Assembly: GCF_000247605.1 (NCBI RefSeq)
Contig: NC_016894.1
Coordinates: 3,980,778 to 4,044,777, forward strand
Source of the DNA: Acetobacterium woodii DSM 1030
GTDB lineage: Bacteria; Bacillota; Clostridia; Eubacteriales; Eubacteriaceae
Length of the DNA: 64,000 nt
Reading direction: 5' to 3'
Below are positions 24,112 to 31,279 of this stretch, one piece after another. The translations under genes and the position numbers were made by a program. The notes below the pieces were generated by a model that was not told where the DNA came from, searched no databases, and saw nothing but the letters and a program-made list of their open reading frames with translations. Numbering within the stretch: the stretch's first letter is position 1; every line of letters starts with the position of its first letter.

Positions 24112-24264
24112 TTAGGCTATCTCCTCAAAATATATTCTGCCTTCACTGAAATCCTCATCACATTCATTACATAAAAATGTCTCTGTGAAATTATCACCAT
24201 TTTCTAATGTAGCGGTATAAGCGATATCATCACTCATACACTCAGGGCATATAATTTTTAGCAT
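24112..24264 (-). CDS. Small zinc-ribbon phage protein, 50 residues
   Basis: ATG 24264 to TAA 24114-24112. MLKIICPECMSDDIAYTATL and TFLCNECDEDFSEGR form two C-x2-C knuckles about 25 residues apart, a classic zinc ribbon, followed by an acidic end. It lies 9 bases after the 61-residue gene stop and upstream of the Xis-like gene. Probably a DNA- or protein-binding adapter; role unknown. Confidence 0.62.
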   Translation of the reverse strand: MLKIICPECMSDDIAYTATLENGDNFTETFLCNECDEDFSEGRIYFEEIA

Positions 24265-24273
24265 TTTTCTCAC

Positions 24274-24459
24274 CTATTCCATAATAATTTTTATTTCAAA
24301 ATCATAATTCTCAAGTTTTTCAATTGTGTTTTTGAGCAGTTGCATTTGAACTATCGCTTGTTCTAATAATTCTTCAAATGCTTTATTGCTTCTTGCTGAA
24401 ATATGCAACTCATTTTGGTTGGTGTGCATAATCATCTTATCTTTATCCAGCCTTCTCAC
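24274..24459 (-). CDS. Hypothetical phage protein, 61 residues
   Basis: Not recognised. Largely one helix (NKAFEELLEQAIVQMQLLKNTIEKLENYDFEI) after a short N-terminal strand. It overlaps the Cro-like gene by 4 bases (ATGA) and so is the second gene of the leftward early operon. Confidence 0.55.
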   Translation of the reverse strand: MRRLDKDKMIMHTNQNELHISARSNKAFEELLEQAIVQMQLLKNTIEKLENYDFEIKIIME

Positions 24460-24689
24460 CTCCTAACTTGGTTTTTTGTTTTCGCTAACATAACGTTGTT
24501 TTCTCCAGCAAAAAAAATATCTTCTATAGTTGCGTTAAAGTAGTCAGCAATTTCTTTTGCCATGTCTAAATTAGGTACTCTTTTCCCAGTTTCCCACATT
24601 CCCACAGCACCCGACGTTACTTTCAGTTCCTCGGCAAGTTCATTTTGTGTCAAACCATTTTTAGCTCTGTATTTCGCAATATTATTCAC
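24456..24689 (-). CDS. Cro-like XRE repressor
   Basis: 77 residues with one HTH: NIAKYRAKNGLTQNELAEELKVTSGAVGMWETGKRVPNLDMAKEIADYFNATIEDIFF. First gene of the leftward operon, divergent from the CI-like gene across 166 bases of operators, hence the Cro counterpart of the switch. Its recognition helix VTSGAVGMWE is very like ITSGAIGMYE of the CI-like protein, which fits binding to the same operator family. A matching operator half-site lies near the 3' end of its own gene (24484-24498). Confidence 0.87.
   Translation of the reverse strand: MNNIAKYRAKNGLTQNELAEELKVTSGAVGMWETGKRVPNLDMAKEIADYFNATIEDIFFAGENNVMLAKTKNQVRR
24484..24498. promoter_or_regulatory. Operator-like site inside the cro-like gene
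   Basis: GCTAACATAACGTTG matches the GCTAAC-N4-YGTTG pattern of the four sites in the divergent promoter region. It lies about 215 bases downstream of the leftward start, in the last quarter of the cro-like gene, and could serve as a distal site for looping or a roadblock. Pattern match seen, binding inferred. Confidence 0.45.
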
Positions 24690-24710
24690 TCTCCACCCCC
24701 TCCTTTCCCC

Positions 24711-24751
24711 GCTAACGTTTCGTTGATATTATAATACAACGCTTCGTTAGC
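24711..24751. promoter_or_regulatory. Operator pair and leftward early promoter
   Basis: GCTAACGTTTCGTTG (24711-24725) and, inverted, CAACGCTTCGTTAGC (24737-24751) form a 15-bp inverted pair. The minus strand reads TTGACA (24757-24752), 17 bases, TATTAT, a strong sigma-A promoter for the cro-like operon lying across both sites, so repressor bound here would block early transcription. Confidence 0.8.
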
Positions 24752-24768
24752 ATTGTCAATACCTTTAT

Positions 24769-24827
24769 TAACAATATGTTAGTATTTTTACTAACATATT
24801 GTTGTTTTTATTGATTCTTGTTATAAT
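24769..24827 (+). promoter_or_regulatory. Palindromic operator and rightward repressor promoter
   Basis: AACAATATGTTAGTA (24770-24784) and its exact reverse complement (24789-24803) surround TTTT. Each arm contains the same CTAAC-N4-TGTTR unit as the leftward sites. TTGTTG at 24799-24804, 17 bases, TATAAT at 24822-24827 is the promoter for the CI-like gene; its -35 lies in the second arm, so the repressor or Cro can shut it off. Confidence 0.8.
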
Positions 24828-24855
24828 AGCCTAAATAAACAGAGTAGGTGCTAAT

Positions 24856-25251
24856 ATGTTTTCAGATCGTTTAAAGTATTTACGTTCAACTGAAGATTTA
24901 ACCCAAAGAGATCTAGCTAGCAAGCTTGGTATTACCAGCGGTGCGATAGGTATGTATGAATCTGGAAAGAGATTTCCTGATAATGCAATCTTAAACAAAA
25001 TCGCTGATCATTTCCACGTCTCCACCGATTATCTCCTTGGTCGAACAGACGACCCACTACCAGTGCGTGACGTTGACCAGGATCTCTACGATGAGCATGA
25101 TTATAATAAAGAGCTGGATGCCTTTCTAAATGATGATGAAATGTCATCGATGTTTTATGACTATAAGAACTGGACGGAAGAAGAAAAAAGGAACCTGTTG
25201 AATATTTTAAAAGGGCAGGAAGCATTGAGGGAATTGAATAAGAAAAAATAG
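24856..25251 (+). CDS. CI/ImmR-like XRE repressor
   Basis: 131 residues. HTH at residues ~5-60: RLKYLRSTEDLTQRDLASKLGITSGAIGMYESGKRFPDNAILNKIADHF, then STDYLLGRTDDP. The C-terminal part is short and acidic (ELDAFLNDDEMSSMFYDY, WTEEEKRNLLNIL) and lacks the LexA-type Ser/Lys self-cleavage domain. That is the build of ImmR-type repressors, which are removed by an ImmA peptidase; an ImmA/IrrE gene is present at 27318. Probably maintains lysogeny by binding the operators just upstream. Confidence 0.88.
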   Translation: MFSDRLKYLRSTEDLTQRDLASKLGITSGAIGMYESGKRFPDNAILNKIADHFHVSTDYLLGRTDDPLPVRDVDQDLYDEHDYNKELDAFLNDDEMSSMFYDYKNWTEEEKRNLLNILKGQEALRELNKKK

Positions 25252-25282
25252 CAGGCTTTATTCAAGTCTGCTTTTTATTTTG
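25250..25282 (+). terminator. Rho-independent terminator after the repressor gene
   Basis: AGCAGGCTT (25250-25258), loop TATTC, AAGTCTGCT (25264-25272), one G-T pair, followed by TTTTATTTTG. The stem starts inside the stop codon of the repressor gene. Confidence 0.85.
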
Positions 25283-25338
25283 TCGAATTTTTAAGAAAGT
25301 TTGACAAATGTTAAATGTTTTTAAAAGGGGGAATTGTC

Positions 25339-25869
25339 ATGAAGGTTGGGATTAGAAAACCAAGTATTAAAAAAAGTGTGAAAGCTAGAACAACTGGTAA
25401 ATTGAAAAGATCGGTCAAAAAGGCTGTTGTTCCTGGGTACGGTAAAAAAGGGATGGGAATGATTAAAGATCCCAAAAAAGCTGTTTATAATAAGGTGTAT
25501 AGTAAAACCACCATCGGTGTGAATAGCCTTTCCGGGACATCTTCTTCTAAATCAAACGACCGCAAAACAAGTTCTGGCAATGCTGGAAATAATTACCAAC
25601 ACAAGAGTACTCCAAAACAAAATAAACCGTCAAATGGAACCTCATGGTTTATTTGGGGTGGTATTTTGGCATTATTTGCTCTCATGGGACAAAATATTGG
25701 AGCTTTTGTAATTTTTGGGGGAGTTGCTGCTTTTTTAATTTGGACAGGATTAAAAAAAAGAAAATCATTTCAATCAGCTGCACATGATAATAATATAGAT
25801 CCTGCTATGAAAATCGCTGAACCTAATTTACTTTTAGAAAATGTAAACGACGATGTTATTCATGAATAA
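25339..25869 (+). CDS. Basic protein with two membrane segments, lysogeny-region cargo
   Basis: 176 residues from ATG 25339 (AGGGGGAA upstream; the frame opens earlier at 25315 without such a site). The N-terminus MKVGIRKPSIKKSVKART, KAVVPGYGKKGMGMIKDPKKAVYNKVYSKTTIG is a conserved head that I recognise from proteins in Firmicute prophage lysogeny regions with varied C-termini. A Ser/Asn/Lys-rich linker follows, then two hydrophobic segments (residues about 103-120 and 123-142) and an acidic cytoplasmic end. Possibly superinfection exclusion; no proof. Confidence 0.65.
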   Translation: MKVGIRKPSIKKSVKARTTGKLKRSVKKAVVPGYGKKGMGMIKDPKKAVYNKVYSKTTIGVNSLSGTSSSKSNDRKTSSGNAGNNYQHKSTPKQNKPSNGTSWFIWGGILALFALMGQNIGAFVIFGGVAAFLIWTGLKKRKSFQSAAHDNNIDPAMKIAEPNLLLENVNDDVIHE

Positions 25870-25951
25870 GCATAATAGTAGGTTTATTAGAGTCTGATTT
25901 TTTATTTAAAAGATGAACTTTAGAAAAATTCTGAATTTTTGAGGAGGAAAA

Positions 25952-27154
25952 ATGAAAAAAAAACTAACTTATCTCATGATCTGCTGCTTATTCCTTGGGG
26001 TGTTATTCTCCGGAAATGTATTTGCTGAGGATCTAGCCGTAGAACAGACCAAAAATGTAAAATACGCCACCCATGTCCAAAATGAGGGATGGCAGGATTG
26101 GAAGTATGATGGCGTAATGTCTGGCACATCCGGCAGGGGCTTACGGCTTGAAGGAATTAGGATTGAAACCGTCAATAATGCTGATCTCGGCATTGAATAT
26201 TCCACCCATGTTCAGAACTATGGATGGCAGGGTTTCAAAGCCAATGGGATCATGAGCGGCACCTCAGGGGAAGGCCTACGCCTGGAAGCAATCCGCATTC
26301 GTCTCACTGGAACCGATGCTGCCAATTATGATGTTTGGTATCATGTTCATGCTCAGAACGTTGGCTGGATGGGTTGGACTAAAAACGGAGCGGATTCTGG
26401 AACTGCCGGTTATGGGTACCGACTGGAAGGGATTGAAATAAAAATATTGCCGAAAGGTTCTGATGCACCAGGCACTACAGAAAACGCATATTTATCTTAT
26501 GGTTTTATTGTTGAGCAAACAGGGTTTCAGACATATGAGGATTATGATGGTACCATTTCATCAATGCTGTTTTGTTCCTTTGTCAATAATACAAGTTCAC
26601 CTGTTAAAATAACTGATATTAGCTTTAGTTTAAAAGATGCAGACGATATTGTTCTTGGAACATCATCCGAAGTTTTTATCGACTATGCTCCAGAGGTTAT
26701 CATGCCTGGTCAAAGAGGTTTTGCAGTCGATTCTGCCTATAAAAACTATTATAAAATCGCTTCTCTTGATGAGCCCAAAAGCATCAATGTTAGAATCAAC
26801 ACGAGAGAAGCCCAGGCTAAAGATATGATCGGCATATTAAACGCCAGCAATGCCTCAATAGCGCTTGGTAAAGATGATTATGCAACTCGTGTAGTATGCT
26901 TAGTAGAAAACCCGACAAACCGGATTGCATATTATAATACTGTTGTCGCCGGTCTTTATGACTCAAATAATCAACTCATCGGCTGTCTATATGATTTATC
27001 TGATTCAACAATTATCGGACCATATGAAACGGCCAAATACTCTTTAGATGGATGGATGGCGCATTCAAGTCTTTTCCAAAATGCTGTGAAAGCTGAAGCT
27101 GCTGGAAAAGTAAATTTCTATGAAGACGAAACCTTAAACATAGATACCGAATGA
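25952..27154 (+). CDS. Secreted ChW-repeat protein (lysogenic cargo)
   Basis: 400 residues. A signal peptide (KKKLTYLMICCLFLGVLFSG, likely cut after VFA) is followed by three clostridial hydrophobic-W repeats at residues about 37-71, 82-116 and 129-164, each of the form HVQNxGWxxW...SGTSGxGxRLEGIxI. These domains are typical of clostridial surface and adhesion proteins. Residues 175-400 form a beta-rich domain (TGFQTYEDYDGTISSMLFCSFV, VENPTNRIAYYNTVVAGLYD) like the FxLYD/DUF5067 type of extracellular modules. GAGGAGG precedes the start. It sits between repressor and integrase, the usual slot for genes that alter the host. Confidence 0.82.
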   Translation: MKKKLTYLMICCLFLGVLFSGNVFAEDLAVEQTKNVKYATHVQNEGWQDWKYDGVMSGTSGRGLRLEGIRIETVNNADLGIEYSTHVQNYGWQGFKANGIMSGTSGEGLRLEAIRIRLTGTDAANYDVWYHVHAQNVGWMGWTKNGADSGTAGYGYRLEGIEIKILPKGSDAPGTTENAYLSYGFIVEQTGFQTYEDYDGTISSMLFCSFVNNTSSPVKITDISFSLKDADDIVLGTSSEVFIDYAPEVIMPGQRGFAVDSAYKNYYKIASLDEPKSINVRINTREAQAKDMIGILNASNASIALGKDDYATRVVCLVENPTNRIAYYNTVVAGLYDSNNQLIGCLYDLSDSTIIGPYETAKYSLDGWMAHSSLFQNAVKAEAAGKVNFYEDETLNIDTE

Positions 27155-27197
27155 TAATAAAGCACGATTCAATCTCCATGATAGTAGAATTTTACCG

Positions 27198-27218
27198 GGG
27201 AACCCATCATGGGTTCCC
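27198..27218. terminator. Strong hairpin after the ChW gene
   Basis: GGGAACCCAT-C-ATGGGTTCCC, a perfect 10-bp arm palindrome 44 bases after the ChW stop. The following CGATCTTCTTAAC is only partly T-rich, so termination on the plus strand is likely but not textbook. Confidence 0.55.
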
Positions 27219-27260
27219 GATCTTCTTAACAATTTTCACTAAAATTTACTGCAATTAAAT

Positions 27261-27289
27261 GGAACGTCTGTTCTAAATCATGCTATAAT
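27261..27289 (+). promoter_or_regulatory. Promoter of immA-integrase with a LexA-like box
   Basis: TATAAT at 27284-27289 stands 28 bases before the ImmA/IrrE start region. The -35 area is poor but overlaps GGAACGTCTGTTCT (27261-27274), whose GAAC-N4-GTTC core equals the core of the Gram-positive LexA box (CGAAC-N4-GTTCG); both flanking bases differ. AGGAGG follows at 27307-27312. SOS control is an inference. Confidence 0.5.
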
Positions 27290-27317
27290 AAACAAACGTT
27301 CTGTTTAGGAGGCATGT

Positions 27318-27755
27318 ATGAATCAAATAGCTCTCAAAAAATCTAACTTGATGAAAAAAAGATATCAAATTGATTCTTTCCCCATTCCACTCTGGCAAAT
27401 CGAACAAGCGATTATAGACCAGGGGTTTGATATTGTTATTTCCAATTCTCTCTGTAAGTCATGCGTTATAAAAAAAACGGTCTATTTGCCCCACACTATG
27501 GACTTTAACAGCCGTTTTATGCTTTCGCATGAGCTTGGTCACATTCTCTGCCATAACTGCGATATTCATCGCCTGGATGATATGTCAAAAGAACAATTAG
27601 AGTCTCAAGCGAATGCATTTTCTGTCTATTTCTTAATTCCAACCCGTCGCTTTAAAATTGATTCAAAAATATATAACACTTATGAATTATCTGAACTTTA
27701 CGGCGTACCTGTTGAGTTTATTAATTCATGTGTAAAAAAATATCTTGTAAATTAA
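27318..27755 (+). CDS. ImmA/IrrE-family metallopeptidase
   Basis: 145 residues. MLSHELGHILCH carries the zinc-binding HExxH (His71, Glu72, His75) and the region QLESQANAFSVYFLIPTRRF supplies the third ligand helix (ExxAN-AF-A pattern of ImmA proteases). ImmA of ICEBs1 cleaves the ImmR repressor to start excision; here the likely substrate is the CI/ImmR-like protein at 24856. It is followed by the integrase gene with the same orientation, so both could be induced together. Confidence 0.87.
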   Translation: MNQIALKKSNLMKKRYQIDSFPIPLWQIEQAIIDQGFDIVISNSLCKSCVIKKTVYLPHTMDFNSRFMLSHELGHILCHNCDIHRLDDMSKEQLESQANAFSVYFLIPTRRFKIDSKIYNTYELSELYGVPVEFINSCVKKYLVN

Positions 27756-27795
27756 AATGGCGTTTTTGCGCCCTAAATTGAAAGGAGACATCGAA

Positions 27796-29076
27796 ATGGC
27801 TGATCTTAATGCAAGAAAAAGAGGAAAAAAATGGGAATATCGTTTTGAAGCTGCAAAAATTGACGGTAAAAGAAATCAAATTACAAAAGGTGGGTTTTCT
27901 ACTAAAAAGGAATGCCTGGAAGCCGGAGCAAAAGCTCTCGCCGAGTACAACAGATCTGGACTAAAGTTTTCACCAACAGAGATAAGTATATCTGATTATT
28001 TGGATCTGTGGTTTGATACATATTGCAAAATGAGTCTCAAATACCGAACACAAGAATTATACCTGGGCATTATCACAAATCACTTAAAACCGACTTTTGG
28101 GCATTATCGTCTGGCATCGCTAAATACCACGGTTATTCAGGAGTATGCAAACAAGTTAAAATTAGACGGTCTAGCTAAAAATACCGTCGTTGGGATAATC
28201 AGCACCTTTTCCGGTGCTTTAACTTATGCTGTTGAACCACTTAAATATATTCAGTTCAACCCTTGTGATCGGGTAAAATACCCCAAATATGAAAAGAAGG
28301 AAGATGAAGTCAGGCATATCATTAGCAGCAATGACTTCAATCGAATTCTAAAAAGATTTGAAAATCATTCGCACTTTTATATACCTTTGTTGATCGGTTA
28401 CCATACCGGCTTGCGAATCAGTGAAGTTTTTGCATTGACCTGGGATGATATCAACTTAAAAGAGCGTACTATAACGGTTGATAAAATTACAGTTAAAAGG
28501 AATTATGGTGTTGATTTAAGACAAGCACTAAAGAAAAAAAAGAAAAAGGAAGAGAAATCGGCCTGGTACTTTGGCAGCCCCAAGACGTTCTCTTCCAATC
28601 GAATAATAAAATTTGGGGATACACTATACCAGGCACTTAAGCAGCTAAGAACTGCTCAATTAGAAAATAGATTGGAGTATGGCGAATATTACACAGACAT
28701 TTACAAAAAGCCTGAATTAGATGAAAAAGGCAACACAATTTATCGGTTAATTGAAATTGAGCACGGAATTCCTTGTGATTTACAAGTAGTCGAATTAATC
28801 TCTGTTCGTGAAAACGGTCAGTTCATTTCAACCGATTCTTTTAAATATTGTTCTCGTGTGATTCACAATGAGTTGAAAATTGATTTTAATTTTCATTCAC
28901 TTAGACATACCCATGCCACCGTCCTGGTTGAAAATGGCGCAGATGTAAAAAGCGTTCAGAATCGATTAGGACATAGCGATATAAAAACGACATTGCAGAC
29001 CTATGCGCATAATACAGAAGTCATGGAAAACAAGGCAGTTGATATATTTGAAAAATCAGTTTTGTCCACCAAGTAA
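27796..29076 (+). CDS. int: Phage integrase, tyrosine recombinase
   Basis: 426 residues from ATG 27796, with AAAGGAG eight bases upstream; an earlier ATG at 27757 lacks this. Order of domains: AP2-like arm-binding domain (ARKRGKKWEYRFEAAKIDGKRNQITKGGF) at ~5-50, SAM-like core-binding domain (ISDYLDLWFDTYCKMSLKY to KYIQFNPCDRVKYPK), and the catalytic domain with Arg in GYHTGLRISEVFALTW, HSLRHTHAT, RLGHSDIKTTLQTYAH and the nucleophile Tyr in QTYAH. A Lys-rich insertion (KKKKKKEEK) lies in the catalytic domain. The stop is 60 bases from the rlmD end, placing the attachment site there. Confidence 0.95.
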   Translation: MADLNARKRGKKWEYRFEAAKIDGKRNQITKGGFSTKKECLEAGAKALAEYNRSGLKFSPTEISISDYLDLWFDTYCKMSLKYRTQELYLGIITNHLKPTFGHYRLASLNTTVIQEYANKLKLDGLAKNTVVGIISTFSGALTYAVEPLKYIQFNPCDRVKYPKYEKKEDEVRHIISSNDFNRILKRFENHSHFYIPLLIGYHTGLRISEVFALTWDDINLKERTITVDKITVKRNYGVDLRQALKKKKKKEEKSAWYFGSPKTFSSNRIIKFGDTLYQALKQLRTAQLENRLEYGEYYTDIYKKPELDEKGNTIYRLIEIEHGIPCDLQVVELISVRENGQFISTDSFKYCSRVIHNELKIDFNFHSLRHTHATVLVENGADVKSVQNRLGHSDIKTTLQTYAHNTEVMENKAVDIFEKSVLSTK

Positions 29077-29117
29077 AATACCGTGGACAAATGGTGGACA
29101 AATGGCCTTTGTCCACC
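29061..29117. repeat. Four copies of GTGGACAAA in direct and inverted order (candidate integrase arm sites)
   Basis: TTTGTCCACC at 29061-29070, GTGGACAAA at 29083-29091, GGTGGACAAA at 29093-29102 and TTTGTCCACC at 29108-29117. The last two form a 10-bp hairpin with loop TGGCC, which could also act as the integrase terminator. The first copy is inside the end of the integrase gene. Close repeats beside an attachment site fit arm-type integrase binding sites. Confidence 0.55.
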
Positions 29118-29133
29118 TGATAATCCTTCAAGA

Positions 29134-29151
29134 ATCCCTTAGATAAGGGAT
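29134..29151. other. Candidate attachment core: 18-bp palindrome over the rlmD stop codon
   Basis: ATCCCTTA-GA-TAAGGGAT is a perfect inverted repeat covering the last codons and stop of rlmD. Tyrosine recombinases cross over within an inverted repeat, and the duplicated end of the target gene forms the att core, so the exact core should reappear at the far left end of the prophage outside the window. Location is an inference. Confidence 0.45.
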
Positions 29152-30491
29152 AGTAAAACGACAGTTTCCACATGCCCGGTCATTGGAAACATATCAACAC
29201 ACTTCACCTTCTCCACCACATATCCCGCTGCCACAAAAAACGGCAGATCGCGCGCCAGCGATGTCGCTTTACACGAAACGTACACAAATACCTTGGGTTT
29301 AAAATCCAAAATTTTAAAAATCGCTTTGGGATGAATGCCATCCCGAGGCGGATCTAAAATAATCACATCCGCTCGGTCATGCAGGTTGGCCACCTCCACC
29401 ATCACGTCACCGGCGATAAACTGACAATTATCCAAGCCATTCTTTGCCGCATTAACTTTAGCGGCTTCCACCGCTTCGGGCACCAGTTCAATCCCGACCA
29501 CTTTTTGGGCAACCGGGGCCAACACCTGGGCAATGGTACCAGTACCGCAATACAGGTCATAAATGACTTCATTTTGTTCCTGCCCGACAAAATCCCGGAC
29601 GACCGAATAAAGTTTTTCCGCCCCCAAAGTATTGGTCTGAAAAAAGGAAAAGCTGGTGATTTCAAAACTTAATCCTAAAATCTGATCCTCAATTTTATCT
29701 TCCCCATACAGCGTTTTGGAGATTTCAGCTTTGACCACATCAGCAACCCCATCGTTTTGGGTATGAAGAATTCCCCGAATCTGGCCTTCCAGCTCCAGCG
29801 CCAGCAATTTTTTCACAAAAGCCGCTTCATCCAGGGTTCCCTGCGTGGTCGTTGCCAGATTAATCAGCACATCTCCGGTATATTTCCCTTTTCGTACCAC
29901 TAAATGTCTTAAAAACCCCTCATGACTGCGTTTATGAAAATAACAATCGCCGGTTTGAACAAAATATGCCAGCACCGCTTTTTGAATTTGATTAAAATCC
30001 GCATCGGTAATCTGGCAGTGATCAGTTTGGACAATATTATAAAAACTGCCCTGCTCATGGAGACCCAACATCAAGGGGCCATCTTTTTCATTATCCCCAA
30101 AAGAGTACTCCATTTTGTTGCGGTAACCAAAAACTTCCGGGCTGGCAACCATCCCTTCATAGGAAAAACCCGCAATCCCAGCCTGTTCGAGCAGGTTTAA
30201 GACATAACTTTCTTTAAGTTTAAGCTGTTCGTCATAAGGCAGGTTCTGATAGGTACAGCCCCCGCATTTAGCAAAAACATCACAAGCGGCGTCAATTTCA
30301 TTGGGCGCTTTTTTAAGTACTTCCAGTATCCGCCCTTCAAATTTCTTACGTTTTTTAGCAATATTCACCAATACCCGCTGCCCCGGGAGACCATTTTTCA
30401 TCACCACTTTTTTTTCGCCATGCATTCCCCACGATTTTCCGGGAAAATTAAATCCTTCTATTTCAAGTTCAATTATTTCGTTTTTTTTCAA
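29139..30491 (-). CDS. rlmD: 23S rRNA (uracil-C5)-methyltransferase RlmD/RumA type
   Basis: 450 residues from TTG 30491, chosen because GGAGG lies 8 bases upstream; an ATG at 30509 lacks a ribosome site. TRAM domain at the N-terminus (IELEIEGFNFPGKSWGMHG), a [4Fe-4S] cysteine set CDVFAKCGGC with a later Cys (TDHCQI), SAM motif YDLYCGTGTIAQVLA, ILDPPRDGIHPKAI and the catalytic Cys in YVSCKATSLARDL. It methylates a U of 23S rRNA. The C-terminus MFPMTGHVETVVLLSLI is intact although the prophage is inserted right behind it. Confidence 0.93.
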   Translation of the reverse strand: MKKNEIIELEIEGFNFPGKSWGMHGEKKVVMKNGLPGQRVLVNIAKKRKKFEGRILEVLKKAPNEIDAACDVFAKCGGCTYQNLPYDEQLKLKESYVLNLLEQAGIAGFSYEGMVASPEVFGYRNKMEYSFGDNEKDGPLMLGLHEQGSFYNIVQTDHCQITDADFNQIQKAVLAYFVQTGDCYFHKRSHEGFLRHLVVRKGKYTGDVLINLATTTQGTLDEAAFVKKLLALELEGQIRGILHTQNDGVADVVKAEISKTLYGEDKIEDQILGLSFEITSFSFFQTNTLGAEKLYSVVRDFVGQEQNEVIYDLYCGTGTIAQVLAPVAQKVVGIELVPEAVEAAKVNAAKNGLDNCQFIAGDVMVEVANLHDRADVIILDPPRDGIHPKAIFKILDFKPKVFVYVSCKATSLARDLPFFVAAGYVVEKVKCVDMFPMTGHVETVVLLSLI

Positions 30492-30544
30492 TTTTGCTTC
30501 CTCCGGCATTTCGATTGTAATTTTTATTTCGACGCAATCATCGT

Positions 30545-31144
30545 TTATGCTTTAATTAAACCCTGAAAATAGCGTGACACAGCAAACATCCGAGCTCCGT
30601 TAATAATCTCTTTGATGCTGCTGGTAATTTCTTCTGGTGACTGTTTCATCCCGCTTCGAGCCCAGTCGATAATCATTCCGACAACGCCATAAGATAAAAA
30701 TTCAGCCGTAAACATTTTTTTCTGTAACGACATCGCGGTTGCAACTTCCGGACTCGTTCGATGATCATTAGCTAATCTTGCAATCATTTCGATAAAAATT
30801 TCTTTTGTTACCTTAAAAAGATAATTTTGAAATTCAGTTCCGTTAATTTCGTTGAGTGTCGTTTGATAAAAATGTTCATCTTCTTTCATGGTGCTTAATA
30901 GTTCCAATACCTTCGTATCCCAATTTTCAATGGTAAGATCTTTTTGGATCACTGTAATTGCTTCCTGATAAACTATCCAGTTGATCAGATCATATTTATC
31001 CTGGAAATGATAATAAAATGTCTGGCGATTTAAACCGCACTGGTCAGTAATTTCGGCAATTGTAATTTTTTCAAAGTTTTTGTTTTTAAGAATATGCTTA
31101 AAGCTTTTAGCTATCGCTTTTTTTGTGATTGATACATCGGACAT
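30545..31144 (-). CDS. TetR/AcrR-family regulator
   Basis: 199 residues from ATG 31144 (GGGAGAG nine bases upstream; the frame opens earlier at 31252). HTH: AIAKSFKHILKNKNFEKITIAEITDQCGLNRQTFYYHFQDKYDLINWIV, the TetR DNA-binding domain. The C-terminal domain resembles the TetR_C_8 type seen in DhaS-like regulators. It lies behind the YhgE/Pip gene, but a strong hairpin separates the two, so it probably has its own promoter and represses that neighbour. The ligand is unknown. Confidence 0.87.
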   Translation of the reverse strand: MSDVSITKKAIAKSFKHILKNKNFEKITIAEITDQCGLNRQTFYYHFQDKYDLINWIVYQEAITVIQKDLTIENWDTKVLELLSTMKEDEHFYQTTLNEINGTEFQNYLFKVTKEIFIEMIARLANDHRTSPEVATAMSLQKKMFTAEFLSYGVVGMIIDWARSGMKQSPEEITSSIKEIINGARMFAVSRYFQGLIKA

Positions 31145-31226
31145 GCATTCTCTCCCTGAGATGTTTTTGAAAATAATTATATCATTTCCGGGTTTTATGT
31201 CAATTAAACCAACCACTAATCCACGC

Positions 31227-31262
31227 AAAAAGAACTTTGCCAACTCTGACAAAGTCCTTTTT
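31227..31262. terminator. Bidirectional terminator between YhgE and TetR genes
   Basis: AAAAAGAACTTTGCC (31227-31241) faces GACAAAGTCCTTTTT (31248-31262) with one G-T pair and few mismatches; a 6-base loop; T-rich on both strands. It ends the YhgE/Pip transcript. Confidence 0.82.
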
Positions 31263-31279
31263 GTGAATGACGATATTTT

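Larger units (their letters stand above)
1..29151. mobile_element. Prophage (cos-type HK97-like siphophage), left end outside window
   Basis: A continuous phage gene set fills this stretch: tail, head, terminase, recombinase, methylases, replication, Cro/CI switch, ImmA/IrrE and integrase. The right boundary is placed at the 3' end of rlmD, where the integrase gene ends about 60 bases before the rlmD stop codon; the 3' end of this rRNA methylase gene is a known integration target in Firmicutes. Structural genes look intact with no broken frames, and the lysis genes and left attachment site are outside the window, so inducibility cannot be judged fully. Boundaries are inferred, gene content is seen. 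Confidence 0.93.

Noticed and set aside
1..29151. Restriction partner for the two methylases, or a defence island
   Set aside because: No endonuclease other than the HNH packaging-type protein and no known toxin-antitoxin or defence gene is seen; the methylases are best called orphan.
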